Shown here: positions 31,444-39,638 of the stretch, in pieces
Position numbering within the stretch: the first letter of the stretch is position 1
Layout of the letters: the number at the start of each line of letters is the position of its first letter
Assembly (NCBI GenBank): GCA_910578845.1
Contig: CAJTSL010000031.1
Span: 1 to 43,975 of the forward strand
Source: an uncultured Lachnospiraceae bacterium
Lineage (GTDB): Bacteria > Bacillota > Clostridia > Lachnospirales > Lachnospiraceae
Length of the DNA stretch: 43,975 bases
Direction: 5' to 3'
Notes under the pieces: model-generated
What the model saw: only the letters and a program-made list of their open reading frames with translations
The model's database searches: none
Told to the model about the DNA's origin: nothing
Position numbers and translations under genes: made by a program

Positions 31444-32198
31444 TCAGATGCCTCTTTCCACTGATAACCGAATCCGCGGACAGTTATCAGGTGTTTTGGC
31501 CGTGAGGGCTCATCTTCTACTTTCTCACGGAGCCTGCGGATATAGACAGATAATGTATTGTCATCAACGAAGTCGCCAGCGCTGTCCCACAACTCGTTCA
31601 GAATGATATTCCGTGTGACGACCGCGCCTGCGTTACGGACAAGCAGGCATAAGAGACGGTACTCGGCATTTGTCAGTTCTAATGATTTCCCATGAAAGGT
31701 GGTACGTCCGCTTAGAAGGTCGATGACCAGGCTCCCGCAGATAAGAGAAGAAGTCTGTTTGTCCTGGGACTGTGGCGCCAAAGGAGCGGCTTGCGTTGAG
31801 GATGGCACGGGTATGTTCCTGGCGGCATTGGCGCGGCGAAGCAGCGCACGGATGCGGGAGCAAAGCTCTCCAATGCGGAACGGCTTTGTAATGTAATCAT
31901 CTCCGCCACAGTCAAGGCCACGGATAATGTTGACTTCCTCATCCGACGCAGTCAGGAAAATAATAGGGATTTGCGGCGCTCTCGCTCTTGCTTGTTCACA
32001 GACGCTAAATCCTGTCCCGTCCGGTAAAGTGACGTCTAATAGCAGTAAATCATACTGCGCCAAATCGGGCAGCCGTTCTATGACTTCTCCTACAGTGCGG
32101 GCAATTTCCACCGCGAATCCGTTTTTCTGTAAAGAATAACGTAATCCGTCTATTAAACTGACATCGTCTTCTAATAATAAGATTTTATCCATGTTCAT
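31440..32198 (-). CDS. OmpR/PhoB family response regulator
   Basis: 252 residues. The receiver domain has LLLEDDVSLIDG (acidic pair), the phosphoacceptor Asp in YDLLLLDVTLPDG and the switch Lys in YITKPFRIGEL. A linker (about 125-150, Ser/Pro/Gln rich) precedes the winged helix (SGRTTFHGKSLELTNAEYRL, DNTLSVYIRRLREKVED, VRGFGYQW). It overlaps the upstream HD-GYP gene by 14 bases and the kinase gene by four, so all are one operon. Two starts (ATG 32198 and 32192) are possible. Confidence 0.92.
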   Translation of the reverse strand: MNMDKILLLEDDVSLIDGLRYSLQKNGFAVEIARTVGEVIERLPDLAQYDLLLLDVTLPDGTGFSVCEQARARAPQIPIIFLTASDEEVNIIRGLDCGGDDYITKPFRIGELCSRIRALLRRANAARNIPVPSSTQAAPLAPQSQDKQTSSLICGSLVIDLLSGRTTFHGKSLELTNAEYRLLCLLVRNAGAVVTRNIILNELWDSAGDFVDDNTLSVYIRRLREKVEDEPSRPKHLITVRGFGYQWKEASE

Positions 32199-34212
32199 GC
32201 TCGCTTTCTATTGCAGTAGTCCTTGTTTGCGTTATCGTGGTTTGGCCCGGATGGTAAATGTGGTAATAGATTTCTTTTCGTTTTATCTGGAGAACCTGTT
32301 CTACTTTCTGTCTAACTTCTCTGATATGAAGCAGCCTGGAAACGTAGCTGCTATACCTTGTATCTTGCATAGCATCAAATTCTGCGATTAATTCGTCAAG
32401 GGTCTTGCCCATGCCATAAGGCCTGCCGATATTGTCGGTCGCGGCGTCTAAACTGTCTGCAATGCTAAGTATATTCACAAACGGCTTGTTCCTGGTATGC
32501 TTTTCTTGGGGATAGCCGCCTGTTTCATTGTACCATACGTGATGGAGAAGCGCGCAGTCATGAATACATTCTGTTTCCGGATTTAGCTTGCCATGGTAAA
32601 TCTTGGAGAAGTTTGAAGGATGCGCTTTGATGATGTCAAATTCATCATCCGTAAGCTTTCTGAAAGAATTAGAGACATAATCCAGACAAAAATATTTGCC
32701 GATATCATGAAAAAGGGCGCAGTTTTCCATTAATTCCAGGATCTGCTTCCGATGTTCTACGATATCGTCTGTATGATATCCGGCAACGCCGTCTAAGTAG
32801 GCAGGGTCATGTTCTATTACGTAATTTAAGAGGACAATACAGATTTCTTTTATTGTCATCGTGTGTACGAATAAGGCTTTGTTGGCATAAACGGTCGCCT
32901 CTAATACCGTGTTCTTGAAAGCGCCAAAGTCTATGATATTGGAAGCGGAATTGACTAACATCAGGACGCAGTGGTTAATCTGGTAATTGCCATACTGATG
33001 TGCTTTCTTCTTGGCAGCAGTTAATACGTGCTTTACAATTTCTTTGCTCTTTTGAAGGACATATTGTTCGTCGAATGCACGGCATTTATGTAGGTAATCC
33101 ATATAGTAAGCGTTGGCGGTGAAGAGAGCCGTACATTCCTCCAATGCATTTTGCCCTTCCTGCGGTTTTGCATATTCTTCCAGTCTGTCAAGAAGCTCTT
33201 CGATCGTAAGCGACCCGGTATGATAAGCTGCCTGCGCGCAATAGATACGGATGACGACTGTATCCGATAAGATATTGTCTACATTATCCGATTGCAGGAT
33301 TTCTTCAAGTTCTTCGCCAAGCCTTTTTATGAGAGGGGTTTCTTTTTCCAGATCAATGGCAGGGCCGTCAACGGATGTATCAAAGTTCCGGGCGTATTCT
33401 GCCCTGCGGCATGCTTCCAGGGCAAAGGCAAGCGCATTAGCTTTGCACATGATAAATTGTGCATACATGAATCCGTCGCCCATGCTCTCACGCATCTTCA
33501 TAAATTCCTTTTCTACTTTCCGGTATTGCCTGAGGGCGAAAGTCATGTCCCTACGGTTAATGACGCTAAGTAGCCTACAATTGGCAAGCGCACGCTTAGC
33601 ACGCTCAGAGACGGTGTCAAAGTAAGGCAGATATTGTTCGATTAAGGTATGGTAAGAAGTGCCTTCGTAATCGTCTAGATGTTCTTTCAACATGATATCG
33701 AGTACGGTACAACGTTCCAGCATGAGGATGCTCTGTTCTTTATTTCCACGGGCAACGAGCCAAGTAGCCGCGCCGGCGCGGATATTTGGCGACTGCCGCG
33801 AGGGGCGGATGCACCGCAGCTCTGCTGCTCTATAAGTATGAAGCCCTTTCAGCTTGCTGCGAGGTATCTGGCTTTTTTCCCGTTGATAATATTGCAACAA
33901 TATTTTGGAGATTAGGAAAGCAATGGGAGGGTCAAAGATTTGCCCAGTGGAAGATATGAGCATACCGGAGAAATCTTTGAGGGTTTCTTCTACATTGGCA
34001 TCTACCAGATTAGGAGACGTTTCATATTGGGTGACGTATTCCCGGATGATGGCGTTGCTTTCAGCCTGTATTTCCTTCTTTTCCCGGGAAATGGCAATCA
34101 GTTTCCCGATCAGTTCCTCTAATGATTCCTGCCCACTAAATTGCGTTTCATCCAGTTTGTTGTAGCGCGCTAATAAAGCGGTGTAATTTTTATAGTTCAC
34201 CCCGTTATTCAT
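32185..34212 (-). CDS. HD-GYP-type phosphohydrolase with large helical N-terminal region
   Basis: About 675 residues. The first 460 or so are helical and resemble an alpha-solenoid (TPR-like) scaffold. The C-terminal domain shows HDIGKYF (about residue 500), a shared HP position, HHVWYNETGGYP and IADSLDAATDNIGRPY, the pattern of HD-GYP phosphodiesterases that cleave cyclic di-GMP. The metal residues H, HD and HH are kept. GAGGGG fits ATG 34212; an ATG at 34239 is upstream. The stop overlaps the regulator gene by 14 bases, which makes this protein the first gene of the two-component/ABC operon. Confidence 0.8.
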   Translation of the reverse strand: MNNGVNYKNYTALLARYNKLDETQFSGQESLEELIGKLIAISREKKEIQAESNAIIREYVTQYETSPNLVDANVEETLKDFSGMLISSTGQIFDPPIAFLISKILLQYYQREKSQIPRSKLKGLHTYRAAELRCIRPSRQSPNIRAGAATWLVARGNKEQSILMLERCTVLDIMLKEHLDDYEGTSYHTLIEQYLPYFDTVSERAKRALANCRLLSVINRRDMTFALRQYRKVEKEFMKMRESMGDGFMYAQFIMCKANALAFALEACRRAEYARNFDTSVDGPAIDLEKETPLIKRLGEELEEILQSDNVDNILSDTVVIRIYCAQAAYHTGSLTIEELLDRLEEYAKPQEGQNALEECTALFTANAYYMDYLHKCRAFDEQYVLQKSKEIVKHVLTAAKKKAHQYGNYQINHCVLMLVNSASNIIDFGAFKNTVLEATVYANKALFVHTMTIKEICIVLLNYVIEHDPAYLDGVAGYHTDDIVEHRKQILELMENCALFHDIGKYFCLDYVSNSFRKLTDDEFDIIKAHPSNFSKIYHGKLNPETECIHDCALLHHVWYNETGGYPQEKHTRNKPFVNILSIADSLDAATDNIGRPYGMGKTLDELIAEFDAMQDTRYSSYVSRLLHIREVRQKVEQVLQIKRKEIYYHIYHPGQTTITQTRTTAIESEHEHG

Positions 34213-34442
34213 TCCAAATCCCCTCAATATAATAGTCAATTTACTTTACCTGAAACATTTGTTGTCTCTATACTATCACAGTCATTCTTACAATTCCAAT
34301 GCAAAATGTTTAAATTCGCATAAAATTGCGTTATTTTCTTCATTTTCTGCTGACATGTCTTTGGATATATAGTATGATAAAAACAGACGCAATTCTTATT
34401 GGAATAAAGAGGGTTAGTTGCTTATGAGGCTATAATGAACAG

Positions 34443-34476
34443 ACGCAAGCCAGACAGCTTGCGTCGCAAGAATTGC
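34443..34476 (+). promoter_or_regulatory. Inverted repeat upstream of recQ
   Basis: ACGCAAGC (34443-34450) / GCTTGCGT (34457-34464), a perfect 8-bp dyad with a 6-base loop. A second, larger pair joins GCAATTCTT (near 34389) with AAGAATTGC (near 34468-34476). Without a T-run it may be an mRNA structure or a protein-binding site rather than a terminator. The gap 34240-34514 otherwise shows TATAAT-like boxes only. Confidence 0.4.
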
Positions 34477-34514
34477 AGGGCAGTTTACGGGACATAAAGT
34501 AATAGGGGTACGGC

Positions 34515-36413
34515 ATGGATAAAATGGATAAATTTGATGTATTGCAGAAATATTTTGGTTATTCCGGTTTCCGTGAGGGACAGGAAGCATTAATTGATAG
34601 TATTTTGAACGGGCAGGATGTGTTAGGCATCATGCCGACGGGCGCCGGGAAATCAATTTGTTATCAGGTGCCGGCGCTTCTCCTTTCCGGGATTACGCTT
34701 GTGGTCTCGCCCTTGATTTCCCTGATGAAAGATCAGGTACAGGCATTGAACCAGGCGGGCGTCCATGCTGCCTATATTAATAGTTCTTTGAGCGAATCCC
34801 AGATTTCTAAAGCATTGCGTTTAGCAGCAGGCGGACAATATAAGATTATCTATGTCGCGCCAGAGCGGTTAGAGACTCACGAATTCCTTGCTTTTGCAGA
34901 GCGTGTGGAAATTTCTATGCTGACCGTGGATGAGGCGCATTGCATTTCCCAGTGGGGACAGGATTTCCGTCCCAGTTACCTGAAAATCGTACAATTTATC
35001 TATAAATTAAAGAACCGGCCGGTGATCAGCGCTTTTACGGCGACGGCAACGGAGAATGTCAAAGAAGATATTATATGTGTCCTTGGCCTTCTTCGTCCAT
35101 ACGTCCTGGTGACAGGATTTGACCGCAAGAACTTATATTTCGCAGTAGAGACACCAAGGAAAAAAGACAAATATGTCATAAATTATGTGAAAGGACATGC
35201 TGCGGAGAGTGGCATCATTTATTGCGCTACGAGGAAAAATGTAGACACGCTTTGCGAAACGTTACGTGGGGAAGGAATTGCGGTAACGAAATATCATGCA
35301 GGCCTTACCGGGGAAGAGAGAAAGCAGAACCAGGAAGATTTCATTTATGATCATAGTCCGGTCATGGTAGCGACGAATGCTTTTGGCATGGGGATTGACA
35401 AATCAAATGTCCGTTACGTCATTCATTACAATATGCCGCAAAGCTTAGAGAATTATTATCAGGAAGCGGGCCGTGCCGGAAGGGACGGTGAAAAGGCGGA
35501 ATGTATCCTGTTGTATTCGGCTCAGGATGTTGTGATTAACCGCTTTTTATTGGATAACAAAGAGCAGAATGCAGAATATGAGGAAGAAGAAATAGCAGCG
35601 GTACGGGAAAGGGACGAAGAGCGGCTGCGGGCCATGACCTATTATTGTATGACCACGAACTGTTTACGGGAATATATCCTGCGTTATTTCGGGGAGAAGG
35701 GGAGCAAGGATTGTGGCAATTGCCTAAACTGTATCCGGGAATTTGAAGAAATAGACGTGACCGAAACAGCTAGAAGCATTATATCCTGTATCCTGGAAGC
35801 GAAGCAGCGGTACGGCATGAACGTCATCGCAGGGATCCTCGCAGGCGATGACCGCGCGAAGCTAAGAGAATATGGCGTTTTCTCTTACCAGTCCTATGCC
35901 AGTTTAAAACCAATGAAAGAAATAGAGATCAAACAGATTATCAATGACATGATAATCGGGAAACTGCTTTTTATAACAAATGATAAATATGCCCTTTTGA
36001 AAACGTCGTCAGAAGCCGATGAAGTGTTAAATGGTGACAGAAGTGTCATTTTCAAGAAGGCGAAAGAAGAGCCGGAGAAGGCAGATAAAGTGTCAGGAGG
36101 AAAGAAGGGCATGGGAAAGACAAGACGTTCCGATATTTTAAATTCCAGGGGGTTAGAGCTGTTTGAGCAGCTTCGGGATTTGCGCACGGCAATCGCCCGA
36201 GAAGAAAACCTGCCTCCGTATATTATTTTCGCAGATAAGACGCTGGTGGACATGTGCGTGAGAACGCCATTTGATAAAAAAGAGATGTTAAAGGTCATTG
36301 GCGTCGGAGAGAATAAATATACGCGCTACGGGGAGCGGTTCCTGGATGCTATCCGCGAATATACGGGCGGCGTACATGAGAAATTCTACTTCGGGGAAGA
36401 AGGGGAAATTTAG
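34515..36413 (+). CDS. recQ: ATP-dependent DNA helicase RecQ
   Basis: 632 residues. Helicase motifs are GIMPTGAGKS (Walker A), VDEAHCISQWGQDFRPSY (Walker B with DEAH), FTATAT, NAFGMGIDKSNVRYV and YYQEAGRAGRDG. A zinc-binding cluster follows (CLREYILRYFGEK, then DCGNCLNC), next a winged-helix (RQC-like) region, and an HRDC-like C-terminus (LFEQLRDLRTAIAREENLPP). RecQ unwinds 3'-tailed DNA in recombination and repair. The start is ATG 34515 with AGGGGT upstream; ATG 34524 is in frame. Confidence 0.95.
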   Translation: MDKMDKFDVLQKYFGYSGFREGQEALIDSILNGQDVLGIMPTGAGKSICYQVPALLLSGITLVVSPLISLMKDQVQALNQAGVHAAYINSSLSESQISKALRLAAGGQYKIIYVAPERLETHEFLAFAERVEISMLTVDEAHCISQWGQDFRPSYLKIVQFIYKLKNRPVISAFTATATENVKEDIICVLGLLRPYVLVTGFDRKNLYFAVETPRKKDKYVINYVKGHAAESGIIYCATRKNVDTLCETLRGEGIAVTKYHAGLTGEERKQNQEDFIYDHSPVMVATNAFGMGIDKSNVRYVIHYNMPQSLENYYQEAGRAGRDGEKAECILLYSAQDVVINRFLLDNKEQNAEYEEEEIAAVRERDEERLRAMTYYCMTTNCLREYILRYFGEKGSKDCGNCLNCIREFEEIDVTETARSIISCILEAKQRYGMNVIAGILAGDDRAKLREYGVFSYQSYASLKPMKEIEIKQIINDMIIGKLLFITNDKYALLKTSSEADEVLNGDRSVIFKKAKEEPEKADKVSGGKKGMGKTRRSDILNSRGLELFEQLRDLRTAIAREENLPPYIIFADKTLVDMCVRTPFDKKEMLKVIGVGENKYTRYGERFLDAIREYTGGVHEKFYFGEEGEI

Positions 36414-36519
36414 CACTTTGTCCAAATCTATGCCCATATTTTTTTTCACCCGCGCAGGAATTTGTGCGTGCAGCGTTTTGTAATCGAAGCTTTACTTTTA
36501 TATAAAGGAATGATACAAT

Positions 36520-36571
36520 AAAATGTACAATAATTAAAATAAAAATGAATGCCTATTATGCAAAATGTACA
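36520..36571. promoter_or_regulatory. Direct repeat AAAATGTACA upstream of the PocR protein
   Basis: Ten-base AAAATGTACA occurs at 36520-36529 and 36562-36571, 42 bases apart, about four helical turns. The spacing and position (75-126 bases before the start at 36646) fit a pair of regulator sites. The rest of 36414-36645 is AT-rich without a gene. Confidence 0.35.
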
Positions 36572-36645
36572 TAAAAAGAGGGGAAATCTGCAAGGGCATC
36601 GACGTTGTTTGGCACAAACAGGGTTGGAAAGGAGCATGACAGAAA

Positions 36646-37422
36646 ATGAGAATAGAAGATTTCTGTGACATGAAAAAATTTGAGAACATCATGGATAACT
36701 GGGCGAAGAGTACGGGATTAGCTACAGTGGCGGTTGGCGCGGACGGAAAATATATCAGTGATTGTTATAACTTCACAGATTTCTGTATCAAACTGACAAG
36801 AGGGAGCAAGGAAGGATGCAGAAGATGTGAGAAGTGCGATAAGGAAGGCCAGGGCGTATATTCTTGTCATGCAGGATTAGTAGATTTTGGCATTCCGATT
36901 ACGCTTGGAGATGGCACTGTCCTTGGGAGTGTGATAGGAGGCCAGGTTCTGCCAGAGCAGCCAGATGAAAATAAATTCCGTGCTACGGCAAGAGATCTTG
37001 GCATTGATGAAGAGACGTACATTACGGCGTTGCACAAAGTGAGCATCAAAACAAGGGAACAGATTGAAGCATCGGCGAACTTATTAGGGGACGTTATCAA
37101 TATGTATGTCCGTTCCAGTTACCAGGAGAAATATAACGCGAAAATGTTAGACAAATTGCGCAAGGGTATTGCCAAGGCAGCGGAAGAGATTGACGGCGCC
37201 AATATCAGCACCGCGCAGATTGCTGCATTTAGCAAGAGACAGAACATGCTGGCGCTAAATGCTTCCATTGAGGCGGCAAGGGCAGGAGAGACAGGGAAAG
37301 GATTTGCCGTTGTGGCAGCAGAAGTACAGAAGCTTGCCGGAGGCATGGCGGAGACGAGTAAAGAAATCAACGACAGGTTAGAACAGCTTACCGTAACAAT
37401 CAATGACTTGAATGAGGAATAA
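36646..37422 (+). CDS. Soluble PocR-type sensor with chemoreceptor signalling domain
   Basis: 258 residues without a membrane helix. Residues 5-150 match a PocR ligand-binding domain, with the Cys-rich loop GCRRCEKCDKEG and the IPITLGDGTVLGSVIGGQV strand. Residues 160-258 are a short methyl-accepting-chemotaxis-type region including RQNMLALNASIEAARAGETG and GFAVVAAEVQKLA, the CheA/CheW contact tip. The protein should therefore act in the cytosol. AAAGGAG is 11 bases before ATG 36646. A flagellin-like gene follows after 140 bases. Confidence 0.88.
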   Translation: MRIEDFCDMKKFENIMDNWAKSTGLATVAVGADGKYISDCYNFTDFCIKLTRGSKEGCRRCEKCDKEGQGVYSCHAGLVDFGIPITLGDGTVLGSVIGGQVLPEQPDENKFRATARDLGIDEETYITALHKVSIKTREQIEASANLLGDVINMYVRSSYQEKYNAKMLDKLRKGIAKAAEEIDGANISTAQIAAFSKRQNMLALNASIEAARAGETGKGFAVVAAEVQKLAGGMAETSKEINDRLEQLTVTINDLNEE

Positions 37423-37487
37423 TCAAAGGATAATGGCAAGATGTCTGACAGAAGTTGCCGGAATTGTCAGAAGATAACATTTTCTAT

Positions 37488-37516
37488 TTGAGTTTTATGT
37501 CATGAAGCGATATAAT
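37488..37516 (+). promoter_or_regulatory. Sigma-A promoter of the flagellin-like gene
   Basis: TTGAGT (37488-37493), 17 bases, TATAAT (37511-37516), 47 bases before the start. It is near consensus for the housekeeping sigma factor, which is unusual for a flagellin. Confidence 0.6.
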
Positions 37517-37562
37517 AGAAAGAGAGAGTAAAGAATGGCAGAGAAAGAGAGGAGGTGCAGTT

Positions 37563-38324
37563 ATGAGTACTATGTCGGTTAGCAGAGGAATGTTCCAGTC
37601 CTATTCCCATCTTTCCAGTGGGAAGAGAATCAACTCGGCGGCAGATGATGCAGCCGGCTTGGCGATTGCGAAGAAAATGGAGAGAGAAGAGACCGGTCTT
37701 CGCGTCGGTGCGCAGAATGCACAAGCAGGGATTGGTGTCCTCAACGTAGCGGACGGCGCGTTAGGCGGTGTGACGGATTATTTGCAGAGAATCCGCGAAC
37801 TGGCAATAAAGTCCATGAATGGCTTGGCTTCGTCTTCGGACAAAGAAATTTACCAGAACGAAATTAACCAGCTTAAGGAAGGCATCCAGTCATTGGCGAA
37901 GGACACTTCCTTAAATGAGCAGAAGCTGTTGGATGGCAGTATGGCGGATATGGGCCTTGCGACGAACCCGAATGGCGGCGGCATGAAAATCCAGATGGCG
38001 AACTCTACGTTAGAGGCGCTTGGCATTGCTGATTTGGATGTTACTTCTGCTGATTTTAACCTGGATTCCATCGACAATGCTATGAAAATCGTTTCTTCCC
38101 AGAGAAGCAGCCTTGGTGCTTTTACGAATCGTCTAGAGCATACTTATAATTATAATACGGCAGCTTCTTTAGAGCAGTTAGGTTCCAGAAGCCGTCTGGA
38201 GGATTTGGATATTCCGAAAGCAGTTTCCGAGAAGCAGAAAAAGGATCTTTTGTTTGAGTATCAGATTATGATGCAGAAGAAACGGCAGGAACAGGAAGGG
38301 TTAGTGACCAGAATGTTCCAGTAG
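37563..38324 (+). CDS. Short atypical flagellin
   Basis: 253 residues. The D1 core is clear: HLSSGKRINSAADDAAGLAI, VGAQNAQAGIGVLNVADGAL and LQRIRELAIKSMNG, the last covering the known TLR5 contact. No variable D2/D3 region is present. The N-terminal D0 helix is short (about 15 residues less than usual), and the C-terminus ends in a charged helix (KKDLLFEYQIMMQKKRQEQE) instead of the usual hydrophobic D0 tail. Polymerisation into a normal filament seems doubtful. Expressed from a sigma-A promoter after a strong GGAGGTG site. No flagellar gene is adjacent. Confidence 0.85.
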   Translation: MSTMSVSRGMFQSYSHLSSGKRINSAADDAAGLAIAKKMEREETGLRVGAQNAQAGIGVLNVADGALGGVTDYLQRIRELAIKSMNGLASSSDKEIYQNEINQLKEGIQSLAKDTSLNEQKLLDGSMADMGLATNPNGGGMKIQMANSTLEALGIADLDVTSADFNLDSIDNAMKIVSSQRSSLGAFTNRLEHTYNYNTAASLEQLGSRSRLEDLDIPKAVSEKQKKDLLFEYQIMMQKKRQEQEGLVTRMFQ

Positions 38325-38334
38325 TGTTACAGAT

Positions 38335-38353
38335 ACGGGAAACCATTTCCCGT
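38335..38353 (+). other. Hairpin directly after the flagellin-like gene
   Basis: ACGGGAAA (38335-38342) / TTTCCCGT (38346-38353), a perfect 8-bp stem with a 3-base loop but no T-run. It comes before the true terminator and could protect the 3' end of the mRNA. Confidence 0.5.
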
Positions 38354-38386
38354 AAAGTGTAAAAGAAAGATGAAACTGTGTAACAC

Positions 38387-38432
38387 ACACCCTTAGAGAT
38401 ATGCGAATGCGTATCTTTGAGGGTGTTTTTTT
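38387..38432 (+). terminator. Strong rho-independent terminator after flagellin-like gene
   Basis: An 18-base arm (38387-38404) pairs with 38409-38426 across a GAAT loop, with few mismatches, and is followed by T7. The stem starts ACACCCTTAGAG and ends GAGGGTGT. Confidence 0.85.
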
Positions 38433-38545
38433 GAGCGTTTTCGTCTTATGCCGGGTTGGCGCCTATTCGAGTCAGTGTGCAGCATGAGCGCTTGCGATTG
38501 TAACTTAAGCAGGGAAGCCTTGTATATATAGGAGAAAGGCGGTAG

Positions 38546-38577
38546 AGTAAACGCAGACGTGATGGCCAGCGTTTACT
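38546..38577 (+). promoter_or_regulatory. Perfect dyad upstream of the LytTR-DUF3021 pair
   Basis: AGTAAACGC (38546-38554) and GCGTTTACT (38569-38577), 9-bp arms with a 14-base spacer, just upstream of the LytTR gene. LytTR proteins bind paired sites and often control their own operon; it could also be a leader hairpin. Confidence 0.5.
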
Positions 38578-38613
38578 GTTTCGCAGATGAAGAAAGTGAA
38601 AGGGGTTGTGGAG

Positions 38614-39075
38614 GTGAAGGTGAGATATTGTAAGGATCCTCTCTTACAGGAAGATCATGTAGAGGTACATTTCCAGAAGGAAAATGAGAGGATCGGTCTG
38701 ATCAGGAATTTCTTTTCTTCCTTACAGAGCATTGTGGGCAGGAAAGGAAATGATATGCACAGGATATATCCGGGAAGCATTTATTATCTGGAGGTCGTGG
38801 ACAGGAAGCTTTTTGCATACCAGGAGAAAGAAGTTTATCAACTAGAGTATAGCCTGGGGCAGTTTCTGGATTGTTTTGCAGAATACGGATTTGTGCGTAT
38901 TGGGAAATCTATGGCAGCCAATTTGTATAAAGTCGGGCAGGTAAAGGCGGATTTGAATATGCATCTTAGGCTGTTAATGGATAATGGGGAAATATTGGTT
39001 CTGAACAGAACATATAAGAAAGAGTTTATGGATGCATTGCGGCATATACAGGAGGTGTGTCATGAAGATTATTAA
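38614..39075 (+). CDS. LytTR domain DNA-binding protein
   Basis: About 153 residues. The LytTR DNA-binding domain occupies the C-terminal two thirds (GSIYYLEVVDRKLFAYQE, YGFVRIGKSMAANLYKV, NGEILVLNRTYKKEFMDAL). No receiver domain is present, so it is a stand-alone regulator. The frame is open from ATG 38587, which has no ribosome site; AAAGGGG at 38599-38605 fits GTG 38614, giving the family-typical start MKVRY. The next gene overlaps it by 14 bases and is DUF3021, the usual partner, thought to control or sense for the regulator. Confidence 0.85.
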   Translation: MKVRYCKDPLLQEDHVEVHFQKENERIGLIRNFFSSLQSIVGRKGNDMHRIYPGSIYYLEVVDRKLFAYQEKEVYQLEYSLGQFLDCFAEYGFVRIGKSMAANLYKVGQVKADLNMHLRLLMDNGEILVLNRTYKKEFMDALRHIQEVCHEDY

Positions 39076-39514
39076 TAAGGATAATTTCTTCGGAACTGCA
39101 TGTACCATTTATGCAGTGCTCTCATTATCAAAAATCGGACTGGAATATATCGTGCAGGGCAGTTACGGCAGCTATCAGGAAAATCTGCTGACGATGTTTC
39201 TTCTGTCAGTTCTGGGGACATTTGTGATCTCGCAGCATTACCGCTTTGATAAGTATCCGCTGCTTGCCGTCATAATCGGGCAGTATGTCGCTTTAGTGGC
39301 TGTCGTCTTATTACTGACATGGGTGTCAGGTAAGTTCCATACGATCCATGAAAACGCCTATTGGGATATGTTCTGGTCGTTTAGCATTCCGTATGCAATC
39401 TTGGTTGTTCTATATTATACGAAGCTGTTCTACGAAATCAGATGTGCGAACAGGGCATTGCAAGAGGTGAAAAAGTTAAGCGGGAATAAAGCAAAGGATA
39501 AGGAAGGCCAATGA
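39062..39514 (+). CDS. DUF3021 family membrane protein
   Basis: About 150 residues with four membrane helices (for example LTMFLLSVLGTFVIS and LLAVIIGQYVALVAVVLLL). Start at 39062 with GGAGGTG just upstream; a longer frame from 39032 lies inside the LytTR gene and is less likely. It overlaps the LytTR gene by 14 bases. In related pairs the membrane protein limits LytTR activity, so the two would form an autoregulated unit. The last residues are charged (Lys-rich). Confidence 0.85.
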   Translation: MKIINKDNFFGTACTIYAVLSLSKIGLEYIVQGSYGSYQENLLTMFLLSVLGTFVISQHYRFDKYPLLAVIIGQYVALVAVVLLLTWVSGKFHTIHENAYWDMFWSFSIPYAILVVLYYTKLFYEIRCANRALQEVKKLSGNKAKDKEGQ

Positions 39515-39638
39515 AAATGAATAAGAAGGAAATGACAAAAAGAAAATGACGATAAAAATAAAGGAAAAGGGCGAAGAAGAATGAGCATGCCATCTAAGGC
39601 AGCGTATCAGGAAGCTTGGAAGAAAGGGGATCTGGGAA

